Source: DASRJW01 sp964567755 (GTDB lineage: Bacteria > Krumholzibacteriota > Krumholzibacteriia > G020349025). From it: a stretch of 64,000 nucleotides of DNA. The position numbers and the translations under genes were made by a program. Position 1 is the stretch's first letter, and every line of letters starts with the position of its first letter. Positions 43,663 through 52,223 of this stretch are shown here, piece by piece. The stretch lies in assembly GCA_964567755.1 (NCBI GenBank), contig CAZMNW010000053.1, forward strand, positions 1 to 64,000, written 5' to 3'. The notes under the pieces were generated by a model. It was not told where the DNA came from. It made no database searches and saw nothing but the letters and a program-made list of their open reading frames with translations.

Positions 43663-43823
43663 GGAGGCGGCTGTCTTCGCGTCATGGGCGAGGTATTCCC
43701 TCGCCCATGCCGCCCTCGCCGATCTTCTCGACGATGTGATTGTGCGCGATGCTGCGTCCGATCACGCAGGCGGCTGCGCAAATTCAGTCGTGTGCGAGCG
43801 GGAGACACCGCCGCAGGCCGGCC

Positions 43824-44261
43824 TCACAGGCCAGCGCGCAATCCCTTCCCGACCGGCTCCCAGAGCGCCGTGAGTCCCGCCGTTTGTTCGGCGTTGAGAC
43901 CACGATCTTTACCGGCCGCAGACAGGCTCGATCCGATCCCATCCACCGCGGCAGCATCGAGCTTCTTGCCCTTGAGCGCGCCGAGCAGGTCAGTGCCTTT
44001 CTCCGGACCATAGCCGCCCATCTTTGCAACACTGTTGTAGAGCCCGTTCTTCGCCGCTGTGATTCCGTCGCTGCCGAGAGCCTTGCTGGCAGCTGCGTTC
44101 CCGGCGAGGTTGGTTGCGAAACCGTTGGCGAGCGCCGACACGCCGGTCACTCCACCCATTGAACCCCACAGCCCCCCACCCACGTCCTTGGTTCCAGCAC
44201 ACGAGAACACGAGCATGCTCGCGACAACGATCATCATCATGCAGCGTTTCGAAAGACGCAC
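43824..44261 (-). CDS. small lipoprotein of unknown function
   Basis: About 145 residues. Leader MMMIVVASMLVFSC with lipobox VFSC, next residues AGTKD, so a lipoprotein. The mature part is helical and Gly/Ala-rich (GVTGVSALANGFATNLAGNA; GIGSSLSAAGKDRGLNAEQT), resembling DUF2780-like proteins. GTG at 44261 has GGGAGG nine bases upstream. No partner evident. Confidence 0.7.
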   Translation of the reverse strand: MRLSKRCMMMIVVASMLVFSCAGTKDVGGGLWGSMGGVTGVSALANGFATNLAGNAAASKALGSDGITAAKNGLYNSVAKMGGYGPEKGTDLLGALKGKKLDAAAVDGIGSSLSAAGKDRGLNAEQTAGLTALWEPVGKGLRAGL

Positions 44262-44403
44262 GACTTGAACCTCCCTGCAAGTCCATGTGGGCATTACGAC
44301 AAATCGATGTGGCAGTCTGAGTTCTGCCCGTGCGCCTGTCAAGGGCCGCGATGTTTTGCGTCATCACCGCAAGCGGCGGGGATCGGCTCCAAGACCGGGC
44401 GCC

Positions 44404-44897
44404 TCAGAACGCCAATTCCTCGCCCGGAATGAAGCGCCGGCGCGGGTCGGGAACCTGTAACCAGCTCTCGTCCCATTCGTCGACGATCGCGACTTTGGCG
44501 AAGCGCTCGCGTCCGTCGAAGATGCCATCTTTGAAGCGCTCGATGTCCGTTGGGATCTTGACGCCGTTCACGTCACGGAAGTCTCGATACACCAGCTTGC
44601 GGACGATTTCCTTCTTCGTCCCCATGCCTTCGGCCTCGGTTCCCGGGTACTCGAGAGCGACGAGACGCCCATCGCCCTTGGCGAGCGACAGCACCGCCTT
44701 GGCGCGCCCATCCGGCACTTCGATGCGCCAGACGTCGGTCCCGGCCTCGCTGCCATCGCCGGCCAGCACCGGACCGCGCGCCAGCGCTTCGACAAGAAAT
44801 GGCATCCGGTGCTCGGCGCGCTCGCGGTATTCGTCGAGTGGAATGTCGTCCCACGTCGAGCGGAAGCGCCGCTTGCACATCTTGCCATCGTACATGG
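44404..44897 (-). pseudogene. 5'-truncated duplicate of the LolA-like gene (copy A)
   Basis: 494 bp that match 45934-46427 (about 20 differences by eye) and encode the last about 164 residues of the neighbouring LolA-like protein, from MYDGKMCKRRFRSTWDD to FIPGEELAF. The leader and first 100 residues are missing; upstream of 44897 the sequence belongs to the nucleotidyltransferase module. The stop is TGA here, TAG in copy B. Confidence 0.85.
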
Positions 44898-45098
44898 ACT
44901 TCGAGCGTCGTGTGTCTCCATACGCACCTATACACAGATACACTGATCCGATGCGCTTCGGCTGCCGAACTTGACTCGCGATATACTCCACCCTAGCCTA
45001 TGGGTCAGGAGCCATGCTCCGGTGGAATGGGTCGCACGACTCTGCGTCGTCCGCCCCCATGTCGACTTGACTCCTCTGGGCACGGCACCGAGGCGAGC

Positions 45099-45362
45099 AT
45101 GACACATCCGGCGCCCCACTTCTCCGACACCTCCGCCCGAGCCGAGGCAACGATGCTGGCGATCTACCGGCAGATGCCGGCGTGGCGCAAAGTCCAGCTT
45201 GTCGACGATGCGATTCGCACCTCGCGGCACTTGTGCCTCATTGGCCTGCGGTCGCGCCATCCAGACGAAACATTGCCGCAACTACGCCGTCGTTTGGTCG
45301 GTCTCGTGCTCGGCGAGGAGACCGCAACGAAGGTTTATGGTCCGCTCGACGTGAGCCGATGA
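45099..45362 (+). CDS. small partner protein of the nucleotidyltransferase
   Basis: 87 residues, helical: HFSDTSARAEATMLAIYRQM, AWRKVQLVDDAIRTSRHLCL, LRRRLVGLVLGEETATKVYG. Short proteins of this type (SPEAE...R...SP...R...LSR...R.RLP..SE.E..RRLA) are frequently encoded just upstream of a nucleotidyltransferase fold protein. The end overlaps the next start by ATGA, so the two are translated together. Probably one half of a two-component toxin-antitoxin-like module; which half is toxic is unknown. Confidence 0.6.
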   Translation: MTHPAPHFSDTSARAEATMLAIYRQMPAWRKVQLVDDAIRTSRHLCLIGLRSRHPDETLPQLRRRLVGLVLGEETATKVYGPLDVSR

Positions 45363-45937
45363 GTCCCGAGCTACCCGAAGCTCTACGCGTTGCCTTGCGC
45401 GTCATCGATGCCCTCGAGGCCATGGGTGTCCGATACCACGTCGGCGGCTCCTATGCGAGCTCGATACACGGCGTGCCGCGGCAGACCCAAGATATCGACC
45501 TGGTGGTGGAGCTGACCCCGCAGTCTGCGACCACGGTTGTGCGCACACTGGCAGTCGAGTTCTACGCCGATGAGTCGAGCGCCCGAGAAGCTGCGATCGA
45601 GCACGGTTGCTTCAACCTCATCCACCGCGACACTGCCGTCAAGGTCGACATCTTCGTACGCGGGGAGTCGGCATTCGATCTCGAGGAGTTCCGCCGGCAC
45701 CGAGGGGAATTGATGCAACTCGACCCGGAGCGTCGCGTGATGGTGAAAAGCGCCGAGGACACGCTGCTCCGCAAGCTCCAATGGTACCGACTCGGTGGAG
45801 AAGTGTCCGACCGGCAATGGAGCGACGTCCTCGGGATCGTGCGTACGCAGGGCGAACGCCTCGACCGCGAGTACTTGATCCGTTGGGCAGCGAACCTCCA
45901 GGTCGGCGATCTCCTGGAGAAAGTGCTCCCTGCCTAG
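45359..45937 (+). CDS. nucleotidyltransferase-fold protein (AbiEii/MNT-like)
   Basis: 192 residues. Nucleotidyltransferase signature: GGSYASSIHG (29-38), RQTQDIDLVV with the Asp pair at 45 and 47, and a third acidic residue in AVKVDIFV. This is the pattern of pol-beta-type transferases used as toxins or antitoxins (AbiEii, MNT). It starts inside the end of the small partner gene and ends at 45937, with its TAG sharing bases with the TAG of the convergent LolA-like gene. The module lies between the two copies of the 494-bp duplication, indicating insertion. Confidence 0.8.
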   Translation: MSPELPEALRVALRVIDALEAMGVRYHVGGSYASSIHGVPRQTQDIDLVVELTPQSATTVVRTLAVEFYADESSAREAAIEHGCFNLIHRDTAVKVDIFVRGESAFDLEEFRRHRGELMQLDPERRVMVKSAEDTLLRKLQWYRLGGEVSDRQWSDVLGIVRTQGERLDREYLIRWAANLQVGDLLEKVLPA

Positions 45938-46427
45938 AACGCGAGCTCTTCGCCCGGAATGAAGCGCCGGCGCGGGTCGGGAACCTGCAACCAGCTCTCG
46001 TCCCATTCGTCGACGATCGCGACTTTGGCGAAGCGCTCGCGTCCGTCGAAGATGCCATCTTTGAAGCGCTCGATGTCCGTTGGGATCTTAAGGCCGTTCA
46101 CGTCGCGGAAGTCTCGATACACCAGCTTGCGGACGATTTCCTTCTTCGTCCCCATGCCCTCGGCCTCGGTGCCCGGGTACTCGAGCGCGACGAGACGCCC
46201 ATTGTCCTTGGCGAGCGACAGCACCGCCTTGGCGCGCCCATCCGGCACTTCGATGCGCCAGACGTCGGCCCCGGCCTCGCTGCCATCGCCGGCAAGCACC
46301 GGACCGCGCGCCAGCGCTTCGACAAGAAATGGCATCCGGTGCTCGGCGCGCTCGCGGTATTCGTCGAGTGGAATGTCGTCCCACGTCGAGCGGAAGCGCC
46401 GCTTGCACATCTTGCCGTCGTACATGG
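45934..46427 (-). repeat. 494-bp direct duplication, copy B
   Basis: Matches 44404-44897 in the same orientation, offset 1530 bp. Edges are sharp: left at the stop codon of the gene, right after TACATGG. Differences are scattered single bases (for instance GATCTTGACGCC against GATCTTAAGGCC), about 4 percent by eye, so the copies have separate histories. Confidence 0.85.
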
Positions 46428-46749
46428 TGACGGCGGTGACCTTGCGCCCGCGGAACTCCATCGTGACCTCCGAGCGGAGTCCCCCATTGGCGCGCTCGTA
46501 GTACACCGCATCCACGGTTCGATTGCCTTGACGACCGCTGGTCTCCACTGTGCCGGTGAGCTCGAGATCCGGCATCGCGACGAGCGCCTCGCGCCCGCCG
46601 TGAAATGCAATCGCCGTTTCGAGCAGCTTCCCGGCGTCGGTGGTCTGCGCCCGCGCGGAAATGGCGAGCGCAAGGATGAGCATCGTGAAGGACGTGCGAA
46701 CGATCGGCATCGGTCTCGCACCGAGCTTGAACCGAGATGCGCTCTTCAT
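45934..46749 (-). CDS. exported LolA/DUF-type lipoprotein-sorting-like protein
   Basis: 271 residues. Signal peptide (IVRTSFTMLILALAISARA), then a helix and antiparallel strands: LLETAIAFHGGREALVAMPD, LELTGTVETSGRQGN, SEVTMEFRGRKVTAVTMYDG, AKAVLSLAKDNGRLVALEYP, RKLVYRDFRDVNGLKIPTDI. This half-barrel pattern is that of outer-membrane lipoprotein-sorting (LolA-like)/DUF4292-like proteins. The ATG at 46749 overlaps the stop of the M28 peptidase gene by ATGA; GGGGGAAGGGCG gives the binding site. Both are exported, so they may act on the same envelope substrate. Confidence 0.75.
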   Translation of the reverse strand: MKSASRFKLGARPMPIVRTSFTMLILALAISARAQTTDAGKLLETAIAFHGGREALVAMPDLELTGTVETSGRQGNRTVDAVYYERANGGLRSEVTMEFRGRKVTAVTMYDGKMCKRRFRSTWDDIPLDEYRERAEHRMPFLVEALARGPVLAGDGSEAGADVWRIEVPDGRAKAVLSLAKDNGRLVALEYPGTEAEGMGTKKEIVRKLVYRDFRDVNGLKIPTDIERFKDGIFDGRERFAKVAIVDEWDESWLQVPDPRRRFIPGEELAF

Positions 46750-48686
46750 CGCCCTTCCCCCTTCGGCTTCGCGTTGGGTGATGCGTTCTTTCCATCTTCC
46801 GTGGCGTTGCCGCTCGTGGTTTCGCCGTTCGGCGATCCGCCGTCGGGGGCAACGGGTTTGCGGCTCTGCGCACCGGCGCCCTTCCGGTCGCCCGCGCCGG
46901 CCGCCATCTTGCCATTTGCATCCGCCGCGGCGATGGGTCTCGGTTCGCGCTTCGGCGCGATCGACTTCCAAGGCCCCGCCGGCACGTCGAGCGGCGCAGG
47001 CGTCATCTTGCCTTCTGCCACCTCGAGCGCCACCAGGAAGCCGAGGCGCGCCGCCTTCTCGACCTTCCCCGGCAGCACCTTGTCAGCGGTGTCCTCTGGC
47101 TGGTGGTAATCCTCGTGCGTGCCCGAAAACAGCGACACCGTCGGCACGCCGCCCAGCCACAACATGCCGTTGTCGCTGCGGCTTGCTCCGGCACCCGCGT
47201 CATCGTTCAACGCGAAGCCCACCGCGGGAGCGAAACGATCGAAGAGCGCGGCGAAGTCGGGCGCTTCCGTGCGTCCGACGACCGACATCTCGCCTTCTTT
47301 GTTGCGGCCGACCATATCGAGGTTGATGCCGGCGACGATCTTGTCGAGCGCGATCGCCGGCTTGCGGACGAAATAGTTGCTGCCAAGGAGCCCCTTTTCC
47401 TCTGCGCCCCAACCCACGAACAGGACGCTGCGGGCCGGCGCCTTGGGCAGCGCGGCGAAGGCCTCGGCGATCGCGATCACGACGGACGTGCCCGAGGCGT
47501 TATCGTCGGCGCCGGGGTGGATTTCGTCCGTGGTACGGCTCTTCCCGACGTGGTCGTAGTGTCCGCCCACCAGCACATACTCTTTGGCGAGTTCAGGATC
47601 GGAGCCCGGAAGCACCGCCAGCACGTTGCTCGTCGATTGGCGTTCGACTTCGTAGGCATGGACGAAGCGCAGCGAAACGTCGGAGATGGCGAACGCCTTC
47701 GACTTGCGCGCGGTATCGAGGTCCGTCTGAAGCGCCTTCCAGTCGCGCTCTGGGGACAACCAGCGCAGAATCTCCTGCGACGCGTGCGCCGCCATCACAC
47801 CCAGCGGTTCGTGCTCACCTTCGACCGTCGCCGTGCCGCGCGGCCGCTTCGGATCATCCTTCGCCAACGCGCGCTCCTCGTCGGTCAAGATCGTCCAGCC
47901 ACCGAGCGAGCTCGCGGGATTGGCGTTCACCTCGTGATGCAGCGGATCATCGACGACGACAAGACCCAGGGCTCCGTGCGCAGCGGCCACGCGCGCCTTC
48001 TGTCGCAGTGAGGCATGCAGCGTCATCTCACGCCCGTCGAAAAACTTGGCTCCTGCCTTGCCGTCTTCGTCGGGCTCGTGGCGCAGCACGAGCACCACTT
48101 TGCCGCGTGCGCCGTTGGCGCCGAGGGCCGCGTAGTCATCCCATTTGTACTCGGGGGCCACGATCCCGTAGCCGGCGAAAACCACCGGCGCCTCGAGCGT
48201 GCCGATTTCGGAGAACGAGAACGGGATCCAGTCGGTGCGCACCTGCAGCTCGCGCGAGCTGGTCGCGCCGCCCCTCTGCCGCAGCAAGGTCAGCTCTTCC
48301 TCGGGCGCGAGCGTGCGCCGGAGCAAATCGAACCGCTGCAGGTATCCTTCCTTGCAGCCAGCCTGGAGACCGATGGCTTGGAGGCGCGACACAACATAGT
48401 CAGCGGCGATTTCGCCGCCGCGCTCACCCGCATCGCGACCCTCGAGTCGCGGGGACGCGAGGAACCGAATGCTGGAAATGATCTCGTCGCCACGAATGCC
48501 CTCATAGGCCGACTTGACCTCGGCGGGAAGTTGGTCGAGAAGGGCGCTACCAGGGCGACCGACTTCGGCCTGTTGGGCGGCGGCCGCGGCCACGAACGCT
48601 GCGACCAGTGTGGTCGCAACGCACGCGGCAAGCCGCGGACGCTTGCAATGAAGCGAGGAACGCGACTGGATCGCGCTGCGGGGCAT
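46746..48686 (-). CDS. secreted M28 metallopeptidase with PA domain
   Basis: 646 residues. Signal peptide (LAACVATTLVAAFVAAAAAQ). PA-type insertion (APVVFAGYGIVAPEYKWDDY; RGKVVLVLRHEP; GALGLVVVDDP). M28 zinc site: VGGHYDHVG (His, Asp), HPGADDNASG (bridging Asp), WGAEEKGLLGS (Glu), NLDMVGR (Asp), SGTHEDYHQPEDT (His). All metal ligands are present. The tail of about 80 residues is Ala/Gly/Lys-rich and disordered, perhaps a wall-spanning linker. ATG at 48686 with GAGGAGG upstream. Aminopeptidase or carboxypeptidase activity on peptides in the periplasm is expected. Confidence 0.93.
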   Translation of the reverse strand: MPRSAIQSRSSLHCKRPRLAACVATTLVAAFVAAAAAQQAEVGRPGSALLDQLPAEVKSAYEGIRGDEIISSIRFLASPRLEGRDAGERGGEIAADYVVSRLQAIGLQAGCKEGYLQRFDLLRRTLAPEEELTLLRQRGGATSSRELQVRTDWIPFSFSEIGTLEAPVVFAGYGIVAPEYKWDDYAALGANGARGKVVLVLRHEPDEDGKAGAKFFDGREMTLHASLRQKARVAAAHGALGLVVVDDPLHHEVNANPASSLGGWTILTDEERALAKDDPKRPRGTATVEGEHEPLGVMAAHASQEILRWLSPERDWKALQTDLDTARKSKAFAISDVSLRFVHAYEVERQSTSNVLAVLPGSDPELAKEYVLVGGHYDHVGKSRTTDEIHPGADDNASGTSVVIAIAEAFAALPKAPARSVLFVGWGAEEKGLLGSNYFVRKPAIALDKIVAGINLDMVGRNKEGEMSVVGRTEAPDFAALFDRFAPAVGFALNDDAGAGASRSDNGMLWLGGVPTVSLFSGTHEDYHQPEDTADKVLPGKVEKAARLGFLVALEVAEGKMTPAPLDVPAGPWKSIAPKREPRPIAAADANGKMAAGAGDRKGAGAQSRKPVAPDGGSPNGETTSGNATEDGKNASPNAKPKGEGR

Positions 48687-48850
48687 TGCAACCTCCTCAT
48701 CAGCAGTTGTCGGTACCCTACACCAACCGCCGTCGGCCGTCACCCGGCGGACCCGCAGGCGGCAGTCTCCCGCACACGGCCCTCCGCGTGGAGGAGTCTG
48801 CGACCGAATCCCGTCATCGAACGCGAGTGGTATGCTCCCCGCGGCACTCG

Positions 48851-50128
48851 ATGCAGGTGATGTGGATGCAGCAATCAGCCAAGGACCCCCCTCCCGTGCG
48901 CGAGTACTCGCGCGACGAGATCCATGGCCGTCTAGATGATCCACAGCTTGTCATCGCCAATGCTCTCCCCCGCGCCGCCTATGCAGAAGCGCGAATCCCT
49001 GGGTCGATCAGCCTGCCCCTGGCCGAGATCCCTGCGCATGCGGGCGAGATCCTCCCGGACCTGAAACAGGAAACCGCCGTCTATTGCGGCGGCCCCACCT
49101 GACCCGTCGGCATGCAGGCGGTCGGTCTGCTGCAAGACATGGGTTACCTCAACGTCGGTCACTATGCAGGCGGCATCGAGGAGTGGATGGAAAGCGGCGC
49201 AAGCGTGGAGAGCGGCCCACCCGTGTCACCGCCGCGCGACCACACTTCCGTCCCGGTTTCGCGCCTGCACCCACGGCGTCTGGCGCGGCCAACCGCGCGG
49301 CTCGCCCGCTCGTTCGGCCGGCGATTGCAGCCCGTGTCGCTGATCGAGCGCCTCGCCGATTCGAGCTATCGTGCCCTCCTCGGACTCTGGCTCGGGATCG
49401 TGCTCGGGTTCGGCGTCCTCTATTGGCTGTGGATCATCGCCGGGTTCAACGGATTGTACGAGGCCGGCACACCCGTGATGCCTGCATTCGCGAGCTTGGC
49501 AACTGCGTTGTATTTCAGCGCCGCCACCGCGACATCCATCGGTTTCGGCGATGTCGTTCCCATGGGACTCGTGCGCTTGCTCGCCATGATCGAAGGCGCC
49601 ACCGGGTTGCTCATTTTCGGTTGCCTGATCTCGAAGCTCGTGTCGCGTAGACAGGAGGAGCTGGCCGAAGAAACCCACCGCATCGCGTTCGACGAGCGCC
49701 TCGGCAGGCTGCGCACGAACCTGCACCTCGTGCTCTCAGAGCTACAGATCATTTCACGCGACTGGATGAACGCGGCGTCGCCGCCCGAACGCACACTGTC
49801 GCGTCTCGAAAGCGCCACGATCGTCTTCTCGGGCGAGCTGCGCACCGTGCACGACCTTCTGTACCGGCCGCAAGAGTTGCCACAGGAAACTGTGTTCGAA
49901 GGACTGCTCGCCAGCCTGGCCGCCAACCTCGGAGAGCTGCGCATGCTGCTCGAACAGATCCCAGAGGCGTCACGTCGCTCCGATCTCCTCGCCGCGACGC
50001 TGCAGTCGCTGCAAGTGCAGGCCGGCGAGATCTGCGGCCAGTGCGTGCCGCGTGAGTACGCCCCGGAGCTCAAGGTCTGGATGGATCGGATCCAGGATCT
50101 GGCCCGGCGCCTCACGCCCAGTTCTTGA
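48851..50128 (+). CDS. rhodanese-potassium channel fusion with in-frame TGA
   Basis: One frame of 425 codons interrupted by a single TGA at 49100-49102 (codon 84). Residues 16-115: rhodanese domain (DEIHGRLDDPQLVIANALP; ARIPGSISLPLAEIP; AVYCGGPT-TGA-PVGMQAVGLL; GYLNVGHYAGGIEEWMESG). Residues 176-262: two-helix ion channel with selectivity filter TSIGFGD (228-234) and pore helix FSAATA; the tail to 425 is helical. The frame before and after the TGA is the same and the rhodanese fold needs both sides, so this is one gene. The TGA stands where I expect a cysteine (CGGxxCP). Either a point nonsense mutation, a sequence error, or recoding as selenocysteine. Start ATG 48851 or 48866; no strong binding site. 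A thiol- or sulfur-gated K+ channel is an inference. Confidence 0.8.
49100..49142 (+). promoter_or_regulatory. in-frame TGA followed by a weak SECIS-like hairpin
   Basis: Eight bases after the TGA a hairpin can be drawn: CATGCAG paired with CTGCAAG (one A-A mismatch) around a loop containing GGTCGGTC. Bacterial SECIS elements need a short stem with a G/U-bearing loop roughly 16-37 bases after the UGA; the loop here begins at about 16. The stem is short and could be chance in GC-rich DNA. Hand-folded only. Confidence 0.2.
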
Positions 50129-50162
50129 GTTGTCGCGTTACGTAACCTACCGGAGGGGATTC

Positions 50163-50762
50163 ATGTCACGGATTTCGATGCGGTCACGAGTGACGTTCAC
50201 CGAGCGGCGATTCGGCACTGGAATCCTTTTCATGACCGCATTGACGACCCTGTTCGTCTCCAAAGTGATCGCGGCGAACAAGGAACTCAAGGTCGGTGCC
50301 TTCGCCCTCGAGCACACGCTGGTACTGCCCGGGTCCCCGGAAGTGATTTACGACGCGATCACGGGTGACATCAGCGGCTGGTGGGACCACACCTTCTCGG
50401 GCAAGCCCGCCAAGTTCTACATCGAAGCAAAGCCCGGCGGCGGATTCTGGGAAATCTTCGACGCGTCCGGCGACGGCGTGAAGCACGGCGAAGGGATCTT
50501 CGCCCAACGCGGCAAGCTGCTGCGCTTCGTCGGCCCCCTGGGTCTCTCCGGCCACGCCATCCAAATGGTCTGTACTTACGAATTCCAAGCGTCCGGTCAG
50601 GACTCGACGCGCTTGAACTTCGCCGCCAACGTTGCCGGCGAATTCGACCCAAGCTGGCCCGCGGTCGTGGACGGCGTTTGGCACCACTTCCTCATCGAAC
50701 GATTCAAACCCTACGTCGAGGCAGGGAACCACAAGAAACAGCAACCAAACGCGAAACAATGA
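50163..50762 (+). CDS. SRPBCC-fold (AHSA1-like) protein with N-terminal membrane anchor
   Basis: 199 residues. Leader or anchor TGILFMTALTTLFVSKVIAA, then a START-like fold: EHTLVLPGSPEVIYDAITGD, SGWWDHTFSG, EAKPGGGFWEIFDASGDG, GEGIFAQRGKLLRFVGPLGL, VVDGVWHHFLIERFKPYVEA. The pattern is the activator of Hsp90 ATPase homologue/polyketide-cyclase superfamily, which binds hydrophobic ligands. An exported SRPBCC protein is less usual. ATG at 50163 with GGAGGGG upstream. Substrate unknown. Confidence 0.85.
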   Translation: MSRISMRSRVTFTERRFGTGILFMTALTTLFVSKVIAANKELKVGAFALEHTLVLPGSPEVIYDAITGDISGWWDHTFSGKPAKFYIEAKPGGGFWEIFDASGDGVKHGEGIFAQRGKLLRFVGPLGLSGHAIQMVCTYEFQASGQDSTRLNFAANVAGEFDPSWPAVVDGVWHHFLIERFKPYVEAGNHKKQQPNAKQ

Positions 50763-50823
50763 GCGCGGCTCCCGGTAATCCTCGTGGGCTCCGGCCACCT
50801 GACCATTCCAAACAGCTTATTAC

Positions 50824-50858
50824 TTTGGTCTTGACCAAACGAATATCTGTATTATTAT
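50824..50858 (+). promoter_or_regulatory. promoter with overlapping operator-like palindrome
   Basis: TTTGGTCTTGACCAAA is an inverted repeat with 7-bp arms and a 2-bp spacer. The embedded TTGACC (50831-50836) makes a -35 box, with TATTAT 16 bp further on (50853-50858). The predicted start of transcription falls at about the ATG 50865, so the mRNA may be leaderless. An AT-rich pocket in GC-rich surroundings. Confidence 0.5.
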
Positions 50859-50864
50859 GGTCAT

Positions 50865-51983
50865 ATGCTGCCGCGTAGTCTGGTGACACAGATTCTGCAC
50901 GACCTCGAGCGCAAGATCGTCCTGGTGTCCGGCCCACGCCAGGTCGGGAAGACGACTTTGGCGCGCACGTTGGACACCGCGCATGAATACTTGAATTACG
51001 ACGTGACGAGCGACCGACGCCGTCTCGTGCGCCAAGAATGGGATCGCGATGCATCCCTGTTGATTCTGGACGAGCTGCACAAAATGAAGCGCTGGAAAAC
51101 GTGGCTCAAAGGTGTCTGGGATGGCCGCGAGCCCAGACAGCGCATCCTGGTGACCGGTTCGGCGCGACTCGATCTGTTCCGGCGCGGCGGAGACTCGCTT
51201 GCGGGGCGTTTCTTCCACCACCAGTTACACCCGTTCAGCGTCCGGGAGATTGCGCACTCTTTCGACCCCAGACCCGCCGTCGAGCGCCTTCTCGCGCGCG
51301 GCGGCTTCCCGGAACCTCTACTCGCGCAAACGGATACGGAGGCGGCGCGATGGCGGCTTTCTCACTTGGACCGCATCGTACGCGACGATGTCGACGCAAT
51401 CGAACGGATCCGAGATGTCCGACAGATCGAGCTGCTCGTCGAACTCCTGGCCGAACGGGTCGGGTCGACGATCTCGTATCAGAACTTGTCCCAGGACCTC
51501 TCGGTCAGCGCTCCGACCGTCAAACGCTGGATCGAGATCCTGGAGGCCCTGTGTGTAGTCTTTGTCCTCCGCCCCTACACTCGGGCTCATACACGATCAC
51601 TGCGAAAGGAGCCGAAGGTCTACTTCTACGACACGGGCCGGGTGCGCGATGATCCTGGTGCGCGGCTGGAAAACCTCGTGGCGTGCCATCTGATCAAGCG
51701 GAATCACTTCCTCACAGGCACGCGCGGTGAACGCCGCGATCTTTACTTCATCCGGGACAAAGAAAAGCGCGAGGTGGATTTCCTATGCACTGTGGCCGCA
51801 AAGCCCGAGTTCATGATCGAGGTGAAGATGTCGGAGGAGGAAACATCGAAAGCGCTGGCGTACTATGCAGATCGAGTGCCGTGTCCGGCCCTGCAACTCG
51901 TCCTGCATGCGGCTCGCAAGTCATCGCGGCGCTCGATCCACATGCTGCCGCTCGCTCCATGGCTGGCTGGGCTCGAGACGTAA
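50865..51983 (+). CDS. AAA_14/DUF4143 ATPase
   Basis: 372 residues. Walker A SGPRQVGKTT (22-31), Walker B LLILDELHK (65-73), arginine-sensor area VTGSARLDLFRRGGDSLAGR, a winged-helix stretch (TISYQNLSQDLSVSAPTVKR) and a C-terminal DUF4143 domain with the nuclease-like core REVDFL ... FMIEVK. Members are common single-gene ATPases linked with selfish or defence loci; their roles are mostly undefined. It lies behind a palindromic promoter and looks intact. A fragment of a second member of the same family lies at 58470-58583. Confidence 0.88.
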   Translation: MLPRSLVTQILHDLERKIVLVSGPRQVGKTTLARTLDTAHEYLNYDVTSDRRRLVRQEWDRDASLLILDELHKMKRWKTWLKGVWDGREPRQRILVTGSARLDLFRRGGDSLAGRFFHHQLHPFSVREIAHSFDPRPAVERLLARGGFPEPLLAQTDTEAARWRLSHLDRIVRDDVDAIERIRDVRQIELLVELLAERVGSTISYQNLSQDLSVSAPTVKRWIEILEALCVVFVLRPYTRAHTRSLRKEPKVYFYDTGRVRDDPGARLENLVACHLIKRNHFLTGTRGERRDLYFIRDKEKREVDFLCTVAAKPEFMIEVKMSEEETSKALAYYADRVPCPALQLVLHAARKSSRRSIHMLPLAPWLAGLET

Positions 51984-51992
51984 CAGCAATCG

Positions 51993-52184
51993 TCACTCGT
52001 CCTCAGTGAACGCTTCGATCCATGCCTCGTCGTTCTCCCTACTGCCCGTGACGTGGAGCGTGTTCGCCCGGCAGCAGACCTGGCAGTCCTCGATATACTT
52101 CTGCGTCTCCCCCGCTGACAGGTCGACGGTTGTTTCGTTCGTTTCTCCGCAATAGGCGCAGGAAAAAAGGGACGAGGTCACCAT
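51993..52184 (-). CDS. CPXCG-type small zinc-binding protein
   Basis: 63 residues with two CxxC pairs: FSCAYCGETNE and DCQVCCRANT, spaced as in the CPXCG family (CPYCGE...VEDCQVCCxP). The first cysteine pair is CAYC rather than CPYC. Probably binds zinc; no function is known for the family. Converges on the AAA_14 gene, 10 bp apart. Confidence 0.85.
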   Translation of the reverse strand: MVTSSLFSCAYCGETNETTVDLSAGETQKYIEDCQVCCRANTLHVTGSRENDEAWIEAFTEDE

Positions 52185-52223
52185 GGTCCGATTGTCACCT
52201 CGTTTCCGAGTTGCACCGGTCCA

